Notes under the pieces: generated by a model | Database searches by the model: none | What the model saw: the letters and a program-made list of their open reading frames with translations, nothing else | What the model was told of the DNA's origin: nothing | Source of the DNA: Anaerosalibacter sp. Marseille-P3206 | GTDB taxonomy: Bacteria > Bacillota > Clostridia > Tissierellales > Sporanaerobacteraceae | Reading direction: 5' to 3' | NCBI RefSeq assembly: GCF_900155565.1 | Contig: NZ_FUHM01000002.1 | Location: forward strand, 1,798,001-1,862,000 | Length of the DNA stretch: 64,000 bases | Position numbers and translations under genes: made by a program | Shown here: in pieces, positions 29,810-38,823 of the stretch | How the letters are laid out: every line of letters starts with the position of its first letter | Numbering within the stretch: position 1 is the first letter of the stretch

Positions 29810-31225
29810 TTAAGCACAAGAAGATATGTATTCTTCAGACAGTTGTATTAATTTAATCCATCTTGCAGGCATATTGGGTAAATCCTCAAGTTCAGGAATA
29901 ACAACAGGTACACTAGCTTCCAATGAAGCATGAGGTCTTAAAAAGTTGAAATAAACAGCAAACAATGTAACAAAAGTAACAGAACCATGCTGGGCACCAA
30001 ATCCATGAGAGGATTTGTAATTGCCTTTAAAAGTGCGATTAAGACGTTCGATAACTTGCTTAAGTGGTCTAAATTCTTTTGAAACAGGATCATCATTAGT
30101 AAGACCAATGACCTGTGAAACATCAAAAAATATATCATGTTGGGCAAAAAAATGTTGAGCAAGAAGGTAAATAGGATTACCATCAACAATGATATTAAGA
30201 TTCTTTGGAATTTCCTTAAATTTAGACAAAACATCATCTAAAGCAATAATAGCTGAAGGAGTGTCACGATTAGGAGAAACATGGTAAGACAAAATAATCT
30301 TCTTAACAGCATCAAAGAAAAAGAAGATATAATGCCATTTACCATTAACCCTAATATAAGTTTCATCACCACAAATAGAGTCAGATAGCTCATAAGGGTA
30401 ATTGTCAACAAATGGCTTAGTAATAACACTTACAGTGTTAGCATAATTAAGAACAGTTTGATGAGAAATATCAACCTGATGAATATCTTTCATGATAGCA
30501 GCAGTCTTTCTAGCACTTAGGCCATAATTAACATAATAAGTTAAAACAAGACCTAAAACATGATTGGAAGCATAAATCCTTGGCAAAGAAACAGAACCTT
30601 TAACAGGAGAAGTTCTAGATAAAGGCTTAAAGTTAATATTAAAAGCTCTGTAAATATAATGCATTTTAAAAGAATGAGGCTTAATCTCAAACAGCTCCTT
30701 TTGTTCTTTAGATAAAGAATTTTTGTTTTTAAGATAAAAAGAGCACTCATTGTTTTTACACTTGTAGATAATAAAGAATTTACGATCCTTAATAGGCTCA
30801 AGAGCCTTGTTACAATGAGGACATCTTAAAATAACAGACTTGGAAAATTGATTTTTTCGGCTAAAAGTTGATTCACAAACCTTGCATTTAAATTGGCCTC
30901 TGCCACCGTTGTTATCGTATATGTAAATGTGAGGAGCACCACAACAAGGACAAGAAATAGATTCAGGAACAGGAACTTTAGAGTTAACAGGTTTAAGCTC
31001 TTTTCCTTTATCCAACAAATAATTCTTTAAAAGAACTTTGTGATCATATTTCTTAACCTTATCAAAGATAGGCATTTCGTCGACTTTCAGTTTACGATAA
31101 GGCTTATCAATGGGTTCATCAGGTAGCTTCGAAGCTTTAATAGCACCTAAACAAAATAGAAGATATAAAATAATGTTATTTTGGACTTGAATAAAGTATA
31201 GTAAATAAGTTATAATATCGAACAT
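29810..31225 (-). CDS. DDE transposase with zinc-ribbon N-terminus
   Basis: A 471-residue transposase. After a hydrophobic N-terminal stretch (about residues 2-25), unusual for a transposase, come three Cys pairs (CPCC, CKVC, CPHC) and CKNNEC that suggest zinc ribbons. Then follows an HTH region (YVNYGLSARKTAAIM) and an IS240/IS6-like catalytic core with Asp in CGDETYIRVNGKWHY, Asp in IIVDGNPIY and Glu in VIERLNRTFKG. The frame is intact, so the enzyme may be active. ATG 31225 follows AAAGGAA; terminal inverted repeats of the element could not be fixed. Confidence 0.85.
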   Translation of the reverse strand: MFDIITYLLYFIQVQNNIILYLLFCLGAIKASKLPDEPIDKPYRKLKVDEMPIFDKVKKYDHKVLLKNYLLDKGKELKPVNSKVPVPESISCPCCGAPHIYIYDNNGGRGQFKCKVCESTFSRKNQFSKSVILRCPHCNKALEPIKDRKFFIIYKCKNNECSFYLKNKNSLSKEQKELFEIKPHSFKMHYIYRAFNINFKPLSRTSPVKGSVSLPRIYASNHVLGLVLTYYVNYGLSARKTAAIMKDIHQVDISHQTVLNYANTVSVITKPFVDNYPYELSDSICGDETYIRVNGKWHYIFFFFDAVKKIILSYHVSPNRDTPSAIIALDDVLSKFKEIPKNLNIIVDGNPIYLLAQHFFAQHDIFFDVSQVIGLTNDDPVSKEFRPLKQVIERLNRTFKGNYKSSHGFGAQHGSVTFVTLFAVYFNFLRPHASLEASVPVVIPELEDLPNMPARWIKLIQLSEEYISSCA

Positions 31226-31299
31226 GGATGACAATTCCTTTCTAGTTAGATTTGTTTGACGACGATATTATAACTAATGAATGGATATTTGTCATCCAT
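31209..31299 (-). promoter_or_regulatory. Interleaved inverted repeats over the transposase start
   Basis: Two inverted-repeat pairs alternate: GTTATAATATCG (31209-31220) with CGATATTATAAC (31263-31274), and ATGGATGACAA (31224-31234) with TTGTCATCCAT (31289-31299). Both right arms lie upstream and both left arms cover the start codon and first codons. The order B'-A-B-A' permits two mutually exclusive hairpins or a pseudoknot that would hide the transposase start codon in transcripts entering from outside. Confidence 0.75.
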
Positions 31300-31317
31300 T
31301 TTTGTATATAAAAACAA

Positions 31318-31352
31318 AAAATATTTAGCTCTCTTTAGGGGGTAAATATTTT
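31318..31352. terminator. AT-rich hairpin upstream of the IS
   Basis: AAAATATTTA and TAAATATTTTT pair around GCTCTCTTTAGGGGG. It may end transcription in either direction between the transposase and the next gene. The stem is AT-only, so strength is doubtful. Confidence 0.45.
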
Positions 31353-31440
31353 TATTAAGATAAATGTTTGAAAATCAAGGATTGTCAGAGATGTATATTA
31401 ATATTTTTGACAATACCTATAAAAGTTTAGGGGGATTTTT

Positions 31441-32244
31441 ATGTATATTAGTAAAAAAACATTATGGATTTTACTTATTGTATTCATTATCATTATGGGA
31501 TTAGTTGTATTTAATTTAGTGTTTGGGAAAAAGAGTATTGAAACAGATGCTCCAGTAAAAGGATATGTAGCAATAGTAATTGATGATTTAGGAGGAAATG
31601 GAGAAGGAATAGATGAACTTTTGCATTTAGATATCCCAATTACTGCTGCTATCATGCCTTTTTTAGAAGCTACAGAATCTGAGGCTGTGAAATGTAATGA
31701 GGCGGGTTTAGAAATAATATTGCATATACCCATGGAACCTGAACAGGGTTCTCCTAGTTGGCTAGGACCTAGACCTATTACAGTTGATAAAGCCGATGAT
31801 GAAATAAGGAATATTATAGAAGATGGGCTTAAAGAAGTAAAATATGCAAAAGGTATGAACAATCATATGGGTTCTAAGGTTATGAAAGATAAAAGGATTA
31901 TGACAGAAGTTTTGAAAATTGCCAAAGAAAATAATCTATATTTTTTAGATAGTTTAACTGGAGAATATACTGTAGCAAACGATATATCCCATGAACTGGA
32001 AGTTGTATATCTTAGTAGAGATGTATTCTTAGACAACTCTAAGAATAAAAATCAAATAAAAAAGGCTATGGAGAAACTTGCAGATATAGCTTTGGAAAAG
32101 GGATATGCTATTGGAATAGGCCATGTAGGTGGTCAAGGAGGAAAAGTTACTATTGAAGTTATAGAAGAGATGAAAGAAGAATTAAAAGTAAAAGGAATAG
32201 AATTTGTATATTTATCACAATTAGAAAACAATAAGAAAATGTAA
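31441..32244 (+). CDS. Divergent polysaccharide deacetylase (YibQ-like)
   Basis: A 267-residue protein with an N-terminal membrane anchor (about residues 7-28) and the divergent polysaccharide deacetylase domain: AIVIDDLGGNGEGIDELLHL, TAAIMPFLEAT, ILHIPMEPE and NNHMGSKVM, then GIGHVGGQGGKVT. Members keep the NodB barrel with altered metal-ligand motifs; their substrate is unknown. TTAGGGGG precedes the ATG. It is separated from the other deacetylase-like gene only by the transposon, so both may once have been adjacent. Confidence 0.88.
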   Translation: MYISKKTLWILLIVFIIIMGLVVFNLVFGKKSIETDAPVKGYVAIVIDDLGGNGEGIDELLHLDIPITAAIMPFLEATESEAVKCNEAGLEIILHIPMEPEQGSPSWLGPRPITVDKADDEIRNIIEDGLKEVKYAKGMNNHMGSKVMKDKRIMTEVLKIAKENNLYFLDSLTGEYTVANDISHELEVVYLSRDVFLDNSKNKNQIKKAMEKLADIALEKGYAIGIGHVGGQGGKVTIEVIEEMKEELKVKGIEFVYLSQLENNKKM

Positions 32245-32255
32245 GAAGGTTACAT

Positions 32256-32284
32256 AAAAAGGAACTTTTAAAGTTCCTTTTTGT
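32256..32284. terminator. Bidirectional terminator
   Basis: AAAAAGGAACTTT and AAAGTTCCTTTTT form a 13-bp stem with A and T runs on both sides. It serves the deacetylase-like gene (+) and the convergent oxidoreductase gene (-). Confidence 0.9.
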
Positions 32285-33307
32285 TTACCATTCTATTAAA
32301 ATCTTTGAATTATCGATGGATTCCAAGTCCTTAGTGCTTGTGAGTATCATTGTTTGATATAGTTCGTTTTTCATCTTATTGAGAATTAACGAAACTCCTT
32401 CTTCATATCCACCAAAAGCACCAACGATAATAGGTCTACCTATTAGTACTCCATCAGCACCTAGGGCAATCATCTTAAACACATCAACTCCTGTACGAAT
32501 ACCGCCATCAACAAGTATCATTACTTTTCCTTTGACAGCTTTACTTATCTCAGGTAGTACCTTTGCAGTTGATTCACAATGGTCCAATACCCTACCACCA
32601 TGGTTTGAAACTACTATAGCCTTAGCTCCAACTTCTACAGCTAATTTAGCTTCTTCTACAGTCATTATTCCCTTTAAGATAAAGGGTAAATTAGTTGAAG
32701 ATACTATTTCTTTTAATTCATCTACAGTCTTTGGACCAACAGGTTGTCCTTTTAAAGCCATAGTTATTAGTCCCGCTCCATCAATATCCATTCCTACAGC
32801 CAATGAATTTATACTTTCAGCAATTTTAACATTTTTGATAACGTGGTTGTTTTCTCTTGGTTTTATTATAGGTACACCTTTACCATCTACATTTTTTAAT
32901 GCATTTATCCCTTCTTCATATAATGATAAATCTGCGGAATCTCCAGTCATAGCTATTGTACCTGCTTTTAAACTACCCTTTATTACACTATTAATATATT
33001 CCCTTTCTGTCAAAGCTCCTCCCATATTAAAAACAGTACCAGTTATAGGTGCAACTATTATAGGAAAGTCTAAAATTGTATTGAAAAAGTTGAATTTTAA
33101 ATCTGGATTTTTTGCGTCATGGATTGTTTTTAATTTCAATTTAACCTTACTTAAATCGTCTACATTGCTTTTAAAAGTAGAACCTGTTAGCGAACCACCC
33201 ATACCAGGAACTTCTCCAGCACAGGCTACACCATTGCACACAGGACAGACTCTACAGTAGCCCTTCATTTTCTCCCTTGCCACAGTTCTAACTTCTTTTA
33301 AATCCAT
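32285..33307 (-). CDS. FMN-dependent alpha-hydroxy-acid dehydrogenase-like protein
   Basis: A 340-residue TIM-barrel flavoprotein of the LldD/glycolate oxidase family. Landmarks are PIIVAPITGT (flavin contact), SNHGGRVLD (catalytic His and Arg) and LVDGGIRTGVDVFKMIALGADGVLIGRP (FMN phosphate binding). The N-terminus has four Cys, C18, C21, C24 and C29 (CRVCPVCNGVAC), absent from lactate oxidases and suggestive of a metal or Fe-S site. The substrate is unknown. Confidence 0.85.
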   Translation of the reverse strand: MDLKEVRTVAREKMKGYCRVCPVCNGVACAGEVPGMGGSLTGSTFKSNVDDLSKVKLKLKTIHDAKNPDLKFNFFNTILDFPIIVAPITGTVFNMGGALTEREYINSVIKGSLKAGTIAMTGDSADLSLYEEGINALKNVDGKGVPIIKPRENNHVIKNVKIAESINSLAVGMDIDGAGLITMALKGQPVGPKTVDELKEIVSSTNLPFILKGIMTVEEAKLAVEVGAKAIVVSNHGGRVLDHCESTAKVLPEISKAVKGKVMILVDGGIRTGVDVFKMIALGADGVLIGRPIIVGAFGGYEEGVSLILNKMKNELYQTMILTSTKDLESIDNSKILIEW

Positions 33308-33394
33308 ATTTATACACCCCTTTTATTAACTTTATATATTCCTTATATTTCGATTATATATTATAATTATATCATTTCAAAGAAAAAAACTTTA

Positions 33395-33423
33395 TTTGCA
33401 GTACTTTTGTTTTAATGGTCGTT
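33395..33423 (+). promoter_or_regulatory. Candidate ECF sigma promoter of the papain-like gene
   Basis: TTTGCAGTACTTTTGTTTT (33395-33413), six bases, CGTT (33420-33423). The same 19 bases and the same spacing to CGTT occur at 34040-34068 before the sigma-factor gene. Spacing of about 15-16 between GTAC and CGTT suits ECF sigma promoters. Confidence 0.7.
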
Positions 33424-33471
33424 ATATTAATAGATATGTTTTTTATAATAATTACATCAGAGGTGGATAAT

Positions 33472-34035
33472 ATGGAAAATAATAAAAAAATATATATTTT
33501 ACTTACTTATAGTGGTTCTTTACTTTCCAAATGCATTTATGTATATACAAAAGAACCTTACACACATGTTTCTATTGCATTAGACAGTAATTTGAAGGAA
33601 CTCTATAGCTTTGGAAGACTATATCCTTCAAATCCTATATTTGCTGGATTTGTCAAAGAAGATATAATAAATGGTACTTATGCTAGATTTCCAAATACAA
33701 GATGTGCACTATATTCATTGGAGATAAGTGATTTTCAATATTATAGATTAAAAAAAGAACTATATAAATTTAAGCAAAATGGTGATAAATATGGCTATAA
33801 TCTATTAGGATTATTTGGAGTAGTACTAAATGTTCCAATAGAAAGAAGATATAATTATTTTTGTTCTCAATTTGTAGCTACACTATTAGATAATAGTGGT
33901 ATAAATATGTTCCACAAACCTAATGGTTTAGTATCTCCTAAGGACTTTAGGGAATGTAGAAAATTAAAACTAATATACGAAGGTATGTTAAAAAGTTACA
34001 GTAGTGATTTAGTATTATATAGTAAAGTTTTATAA
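33472..34035 (+). CDS. Permuted papain-like (NlpC/P60 superfamily, YiiX type) protein
   Basis: A 187-residue soluble protein. A His in EPYTHVSIALD (about residue 38) and a Cys in YNYFCSQFVATLL (about 131) have the order and spacing of circularly permuted NlpC/P60 enzymes, in which His precedes Cys. Such proteins cleave amide or thioester bonds in cell-wall peptides or lipids; the substrate is unknown. No signal peptide is seen with ATG 33472 (AGAGGTGG site). It probably shares an ECF promoter with the sigma-factor operon next to it. Confidence 0.75.
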   Translation: MENNKKIYILLTYSGSLLSKCIYVYTKEPYTHVSIALDSNLKELYSFGRLYPSNPIFAGFVKEDIINGTYARFPNTRCALYSLEISDFQYYRLKKELYKFKQNGDKYGYNLLGLFGVVLNVPIERRYNYFCSQFVATLLDNSGINMFHKPNGLVSPKDFRECRKLKLIYEGMLKSYSSDLVLYSKVL

Positions 34036-34039
34036 AAAG

Positions 34040-34068
34040 TTTGCAGTACTTTTGTTTTTGCTTACGTT
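34040..34068 (+). promoter_or_regulatory. Candidate autoregulatory ECF sigma promoter
   Basis: TTTGCAGTACTTTTGTTTT (34040-34058) and CGTT (34065-34068), exactly as at 33395-33423, 30 bases before the sigma-factor start. ECF sigma factors usually drive their own operons. Confidence 0.75.
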
Positions 34069-34098
34069 TATGTTAGTAGACAGGAAAGGAGGGGAGGT

Positions 34099-34662
34099 AT
34101 GACTGAGGATAATGTTTTAATAAAAGAGACACTCACAGGCAGTGAAATAGCTTTTGCCAAGATAGTAGATAGATACAAGGGATATGTATTCGCTATTATA
34201 TTAAATTTTATTAAGGATCATGATGAAGCAGAAAATGTGGCTCAAGAAGTATTTTTACAAGTTTATATCTCCCTTCCCAATTATAAATTTGATAATTTCA
34301 AAGGATGGATTGGCAAAATTGCAGCAAATAAGTCTATAGACTGGAAGAGGAAACAGATGAGTAAATTCAAAGAGGAAACCATAAATAATGCTGAATATAT
34401 CATAGATAGTCAAGAATCAAACTATTGTGAAACTCCAGAAGATAAGCTGATTGAAAAAGAAAATAGAGAGTTAATATTAAAATTATGTAAAAGCATACCT
34501 CCCATATATAGAGACACTATCATGAAGTTTTATTTTGAAGAAAAAACTTATGAACAAATAGCTGAAGAAGAAGGCACTACCACTAAGACAATAGCTTCTA
34601 GACTCTATAGAGGAAGGAATATGTTAAAGGAGAAATGGAGGGAAGAAAATGAAACATTATGA
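34099..34662 (+). CDS. ECF (group 4) RNA polymerase sigma factor
   Basis: A 187-residue sigma factor with region 2 (FAKIVDRYKGYVFAIILNFIKDHDEAENVAQEVFLQVY, given in two parts: FAKIVDRYKG then DHDEAENVAQEVFLQVY) and region 4 (YRDTIMKFYFEEKTYEQIAE, then EGTTTKTIASRLYRGRNML). Regions 1.1 and 3 are absent, as in ECF factors. The anti-sigma gene overlaps its 3' end by 14 bases. It probably activates itself and the upstream papain-like gene. Confidence 0.95.
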   Translation: MTEDNVLIKETLTGSEIAFAKIVDRYKGYVFAIILNFIKDHDEAENVAQEVFLQVYISLPNYKFDNFKGWIGKIAANKSIDWKRKQMSKFKEETINNAEYIIDSQESNYCETPEDKLIEKENRELILKLCKSIPPIYRDTIMKFYFEEKTYEQIAEEEGTTTKTIASRLYRGRNMLKEKWREENETL

Positions 34663-35131
34663 TTATATGGAATGGTTTTTTTATAAGGAAAAAAATATTT
34701 CTGATGAAAAGTATAGAGAAATGGAAGAACATCTTTATAATTGTGATGAATGTATGAATACTTTTCTTTCTCTCATAGACAATGAAGAAATAGATCAAGC
34801 TGAAGAGGCAATTTCATCAGATTTTACTAAAAATGTTATAGGTAATATTCAAAAAGTAAAATATAAGCCAAAACCAAAGATACATTATGAGGCAACATCA
34901 TTTATGAGTGGATTTGGCTATTATGTAGCAGCTGCAGCAGTAGTTATAATGCTGACATGGAGTGGGTTCTTTAGTGGATTAGTTGACGTGGTACCCAAAA
35001 TTGCAGAGACTACTATTGAAGAAGATATAACAGAAAAACCCAATATTATTTTTAGCTTGTCAGAAAAAATAGTCAATAGGACTTCAAGTTTTATAAATGA
35101 TTTTGAAATATACAATGGTAAGGAGGAGTGA
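34649..35131 (+). CDS. Membrane-bound zinc anti-sigma factor
   Basis: A 160-residue single-pass protein. The cytoplasmic N-terminus carries the zinc anti-sigma motif H-x3-C-x2-C (EHLYNCDEC), a transmembrane segment spans about residues 91-110, and a short extracellular domain follows. It would hold the ECF sigma factor at the membrane until a signal releases it. Overlap with the sigma gene supports coupling. The sensed signal is unknown. Confidence 0.88.
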   Translation: MKHYDYMEWFFYKEKNISDEKYREMEEHLYNCDECMNTFLSLIDNEEIDQAEEAISSDFTKNVIGNIQKVKYKPKPKIHYEATSFMSGFGYYVAAAAVVIMLTWSGFFSGLVDVVPKIAETTIEEDITEKPNIIFSLSEKIVNRTSSFINDFEIYNGKEE

Positions 35132-35133
35132 AA

Positions 35134-35916
35134 ATGAAGGAAAAGAGTAAATTTGTAAGTTTTCTATTATCTTTTGTCCCTGGATTATCACATTTATATC
35201 TAGGTTTTAGCGATAGAGGTGCAATATTTTTAGTAGTATTCTTTGCATTAGTATTTGGAGTATCAGGATTGACCGTATTGACAAATGATGAAGCATTTAT
35301 TGCAATACTCGCTTTTACTTTGCCAATACTTTGGCTTATTGCATTAATAGATGCCTCTTCTATGAGGAAAAAGGCTATCTATAATGAGAACAATCCTTTA
35401 GGAAATGCAATGAGTGAAGAGGATAGAGAAGAGCTGAAAAAGTCAAATAAAAAGACCATAGCAATGACTTTGTCGATAATACCAGGTGCTGGTCATATGT
35501 ATTTAGGCCATCAGAAAAAAGGTTTAGTTATAATGGGTGCATTTTTCTTTACAGTATTTTTCATGGGATGGTTAAACTTGAGTTTCTTTCTATTTATATT
35601 GCCTTTAATATGGTTTTATAGTTTTTTCGATGTACTACATTCTGTTAATGGGAAAAACATAGATGAAGAAGAGATCTCATTTGTATTGCCTAAAATCAAG
35701 CCAGAATGGATAGGTTGGACACTTATTGGATTAGGTTTACTTGTTATTGTAGAACGTATACTTTATCCAATGCTATCTTATGAAATACGAAACTACATCC
35801 AAACATCAATAGTATCAATTATATTTATCATTGGTGGTATTAAGATACTTCAAAAGAATAAAAATTCAAATGCTAAAGATATTGATGAATCAGATGAGGA
35901 TGGTGAAGAAATATGA
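35134..35916 (+). CDS. Multi-pass membrane protein with two TM2-like repeats
   Basis: A 260-residue protein with about seven hydrophobic segments. Two internal repeats begin LLSFVPGLSHLYLGF (about residue 12) and LSIIPGAGHMYLGH (about 114), each a P-G-x-x-H-x-Y-L-G motif preceding two helices, like TM2-type domains. The C-terminus is acidic. ATG 35134 is 7 bases after AGGAGG. Its operon with sigma and anti-sigma genes suggests envelope stress, but function is unknown. Confidence 0.7.
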   Translation: MKEKSKFVSFLLSFVPGLSHLYLGFSDRGAIFLVVFFALVFGVSGLTVLTNDEAFIAILAFTLPILWLIALIDASSMRKKAIYNENNPLGNAMSEEDREELKKSNKKTIAMTLSIIPGAGHMYLGHQKKGLVIMGAFFFTVFFMGWLNLSFFLFILPLIWFYSFFDVLHSVNGKNIDEEEISFVLPKIKPEWIGWTLIGLGLLVIVERILYPMLSYEIRNYIQTSIVSIIFIIGGIKILQKNKNSNAKDIDESDEDGEEI

Positions 35917-36830
35917 AACAAAGAAGAGTAGGAACTATTTCCATGGCAATTGTTTTAATTGCTGTGGGAATTATAATGTTAGTTTCCCAAATAAATGATG
36001 TATCAGCTGTAAAATTGTCAATGAAGTTTTGGCCTGCAGTATTATTTTTACTTGGTGGAGAAATACTTTGGTACAGTTATAAATATAATGACGAAGATAT
36101 AAAAATAAAATATGATGTTTTTAGTGTATTTATTGTACTTTTGATAGTTGGTATAAATTTATGTTTTTATGGATTGATGGAAACAGGTTTAATGTCTAGA
36201 ATAACTTCTAAAGTTTCATCTCAGACATATACTTATAAACTTCCATATAAGGAAGTTGAATTAGGTAATGAAATTGAAAAAATAGTCGTAAATTCACCTA
36301 GTGGTACAAATCTAACTATTAGAACGGAAGGGAGTAACAAAATAGTTTCCTCAGGTTCTATAAATGTTACAGCAGATAGGGAAGAAAAAGCTAAGGAATT
36401 TTTAAATAATGAGTATATCATTACCAATGTATCTGACAATATTATGTATATCTCATTTATGGATAGATCTAATTACGATGATAGTATTTATTATGCGCAT
36501 CCTTATGATTATGAACTTATATTGCCAGAGAACAAAAAGGTTGAAATCAATGGTGGAGATAATTTGAAGTTAATAACTAGCAGTATTAAAAGTGATTGGG
36601 TTATAGACAATGTGAATAGAATAAGATTAAGAATGGGAAAAGATTTAAATGTAAAAGTAAAAACCCTTGTAGACAGCAGAGAAATGTTACGAGGAAATGC
36701 CAAATGGAATATTACTGAAGAGAAAAGTGGAGAAGAAATAGTAAATGTTACAGGAGAGTTAATGTATGGCGATGGAAAGAGCAATATTAATATTCTTAAT
36801 TCTGGAGAAATAGTTGTAGATGAGCTATAA
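35913..36830 (+). CDS. LiaF-like membrane protein
   Basis: A 305-residue protein with three to four N-terminal membrane segments (about residues 8-26, 38-52, 68-90) and an extracytoplasmic beta-rich domain from about 105 (KIVVNSPSGTNLTIRTEG, then DYELILPENKKVEINGGDNLKL), resembling LiaF/DUF4097-type repeats. LiaF proteins regulate the LiaRS cell-envelope response in Bacillus. It overlaps the preceding gene by four bases (ATGA) and ends the ECF operon; the REP-like palindrome after it can serve as terminator. Confidence 0.65.
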   Translation: MKQRRVGTISMAIVLIAVGIIMLVSQINDVSAVKLSMKFWPAVLFLLGGEILWYSYKYNDEDIKIKYDVFSVFIVLLIVGINLCFYGLMETGLMSRITSKVSSQTYTYKLPYKEVELGNEIEKIVVNSPSGTNLTIRTEGSNKIVSSGSINVTADREEKAKEFLNNEYIITNVSDNIMYISFMDRSNYDDSIYYAHPYDYELILPENKKVEINGGDNLKLITSSIKSDWVIDNVNRIRLRMGKDLNVKVKTLVDSREMLRGNAKWNITEEKSGEEIVNVTGELMYGDGKSNINILNSGEIVVDEL

Positions 36831-36861
36831 AGTGAGTCAAGGGACGGTCCCTTGACTCACT
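36831..36861. repeat. REP-like 31-bp palindrome, copy 2
   Basis: AGTGAGTCAAGGGAC, G, GTCCCTTGACTCACT: perfect 15-bp arms. Followed by TAGTTTTTTG, so it can double as the terminator of the sigma operon. Compare 25108-25138. Confidence 0.85.
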
Positions 36862-36961
36862 AGTTTTTTGGTATAATATTTTAATTAATCAACATAATAT
36901 AGAAAAAGAAGTCGCTTTCTGTTATTATAAAGTTAAAGAATATGTAGGGAGATGTATTAAT

Positions 36962-37735
36962 ATGGACAGAATAGAAGGAAGACAGTATGATGAACTTAGG
37001 AAAATTAATATTACTAGGAATTATTTAAAGCATCCTGATGGATCAGTTCTCATGGAAATGGGGGAGACAAAAGTAATATGTACTGCTATGATAGATGATA
37101 GAATTCCACCTTTTTTGAAAGGCTCTAATACAGGATGGATAACTTCTGAGTACTCTATGTTGCCAGGATCAACTATTAATAGAAAAGTAAGGGATTCTTC
37201 AAGGGGAAAGGTAGAGGGAAGGTCTCAAGAAATTCAAAGACTTATTGGCAGATCTTTAAGATCAGTTGTAGACTTAAGTGTTATAGGAGAAAGAACTATT
37301 TGGATTGATTGTGATGTAATTCAAGCAGATGGAGGGACTAGAACAGCTTCTATTACTGGAGCTTTTGTGGCACTTATAGATGCTTTAAATAAATTGTATA
37401 CAAGAGGAGATATCCCATATATACCAGTGTCAAATTTTATATCAGCTGTTAGTGTAGGAATAGTAGGTGGTGTTCCTATATTAGATCTATGCTATGAAGA
37501 AGACTATAAGGCAGAAGTAGATATGAATATTGTCATGACGGACAATGGAAGATTTGTCGAAATACAAGGGACAGGTGAAGAAAGCACTTTTTCTTTAGAA
37601 GAATTAAATAAACTAATATCATTAGCGCAAAGTGGAAATGAAAAGATAATATCTATACAAAAAGAAACACTAGGTGAGATTGGAGAATTAGTAGGCAGAA
37701 AAATAGATGTAGAGGGGAAATCAGATGATGAATAG
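36962..37735 (+). CDS. rph: Ribonuclease PH
   Basis: A 257-residue phosphorolytic exoribonuclease that trims tRNA 3' ends. Signatures are [34 protein letters not shown] and [19 protein letters not shown]. Length is normal. It overlaps rdgB by 11 bases, a widespread Firmicute arrangement, and a tRNA cluster lies 1.1 kb downstream. Confidence 0.97.
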   Translation: MDRIEGRQYDELRKINITRNYLKHPDGSVLMEMGETKVICTAMIDDRIPPFLKGSNTGWITSEYSMLPGSTINRKVRDSSRGKVEGRSQEIQRLIGRSLRSVVDLSVIGERTIWIDCDVIQADGGTRTASITGAFVALIDALNKLYTRGDIPYIPVSNFISAVSVGIVGGVPILDLCYEEDYKAEVDMNIVMTDNGRFVEIQGTGEESTFSLEELNKLISLAQSGNEKIISIQKETLGEIGELVGRKIDVEGKSDDE

Positions 37736-38360
37736 GAAACTTGTTCTATCAACTGGAAATATTCACAAGATAGCAGAAATAAAAGATATTTTAGAAGGAC
37801 TACCTATTGAAATTTATTCAAAAGAAGATATAGGATTGAAAGATTTAGAAGTTGATGAAGATGGAGAAACTTTAGAAGAAAATGCTATAAAAAAGGCTTT
37901 GGCAATAGCAGAAAAAACAGATGGTATTGTAATTGCAGATGATACAGGATTATTTGTTGATAAGCTAGATGGTAGACCAGGAGTTTATTCTTCTAGGTAT
38001 TCTGGAGAAGATGCTACTTATGAAGATAATAACAATAAGCTACTCAAAGAACTAAAAGGAGTTCCTATTGAAGAGAGGACAGCTGATTTTAAAACTGTTA
38101 TTGCAATAGTTTCTGAGGATAAAACTGTAACAACTGTATATGGTGAGTGCAAAGGTAAGATTGGGTTTGAGCCAAAGGGAGAAAAGGGTTTTGGATATGA
38201 TCCATTATTTATTGTAGATGGCTATGGAAAAACTTTTGCAGAATTAGGTGAGGAAATAAAGAATAAAATTAGTCATAGGGCAAGGGCAATGGAAGAACTA
38301 AAAAAACAGATTAAAAAGCTATTAGAGGATGATTGTAGTGAGGATATTTGTAGTAAGTGA
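37725..38360 (+). CDS. rdgB: XTP/dITP pyrophosphatase (RdgB/HAM1)
   Basis: A 211-residue house-cleaning nucleotidase removing XTP, dITP and ITP. It begins [20 protein letters not shown] and has [22 protein letters not shown], and [11 protein letters not shown] followed by [30 protein letters not shown] lies upstream; ATG 37725 or 37728 are equally possible. Confidence 0.96.
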   Translation: MMNRKLVLSTGNIHKIAEIKDILEGLPIEIYSKEDIGLKDLEVDEDGETLEENAIKKALAIAEKTDGIVIADDTGLFVDKLDGRPGVYSSRYSGEDATYEDNNNKLLKELKGVPIEERTADFKTVIAIVSEDKTVTTVYGECKGKIGFEPKGEKGFGYDPLFIVDGYGKTFAELGEEIKNKISHRARAMEELKKQIKKLLEDDCSEDICSK

Positions 38361-38814
38361 TACTCATGGCAGAATAAATGAATTCGTTAGATACGCCAAA
38401 AAACTAGAAAAACCAGATTTAATAATACATTTAGGTGACAATGTAGAAGATGCTTATCAAATAGAAAAAGAGATGAAAGTTGATACAGTTGTTATAAGAG
38501 GTAATTGTGATTTTGTATCAAATGATATCGAATCTGAAAAATTGTTAAAGATAAAAGATAAAAATATTTTTATAACTCACGGAAACAAGTATAATGTAAA
38601 ATACGATCTTACAAGGCTTTTATATAAAGCTGAGGAAGTTGAGGCGGATATGGTTTTGTTTGGTCATACACATATTCCATTTATAGAAAGTGAAAAGTAT
38701 GGTATAATAGTAATGAATCCAGGGAGCCCTACTTTACCAAGGGGTTCAAGTGATTATAGCTTCGGGATAATTGATATAGGCGAAAAAATTAAAGCAAAAG
38801 TTATAGAATTTTAA
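38338..38814 (+). CDS. YfcE/MJ0936-type metallophosphodiesterase
   Basis: A 158-residue calcineurin-like phosphoesterase with [29 protein letters not shown] and FGHTHIP, all metal-site motifs. YfcE and MJ0936 hydrolyse phosphodiesters in vitro. AGAGG at 38325-38328 favours GTG 38338; an in-frame ATG at 38329 touches the ribosome site. It overlaps the end of rdgB and completes the rph-rdgB-yfcE unit. Confidence 0.9.
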   Translation: MRIFVVSDTHGRINEFVRYAKKLEKPDLIIHLGDNVEDAYQIEKEMKVDTVVIRGNCDFVSNDIESEKLLKIKDKNIFITHGNKYNVKYDLTRLLYKAEEVEADMVLFGHTHIPFIESEKYGIIVMNPGSPTLPRGSSDYSFGIIDIGEKIKAKVIEF

Positions 38815-38823
38815 AAAAAGCTA

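Noticed and set aside
28666-32244. Deacetylase-transposase-deacetylase stretch as a composite transposon
   Set aside because: There is only one transposase copy and no matching IS at the other side; the two outer genes are from different families.
32379-33260. Long open frame of 293 codons on the plus strand
   Set aside because: It is fully antisense to the FMN-dependent dehydrogenase-like gene, has no ribosome site and a low-complexity composition; it reflects codon bias.
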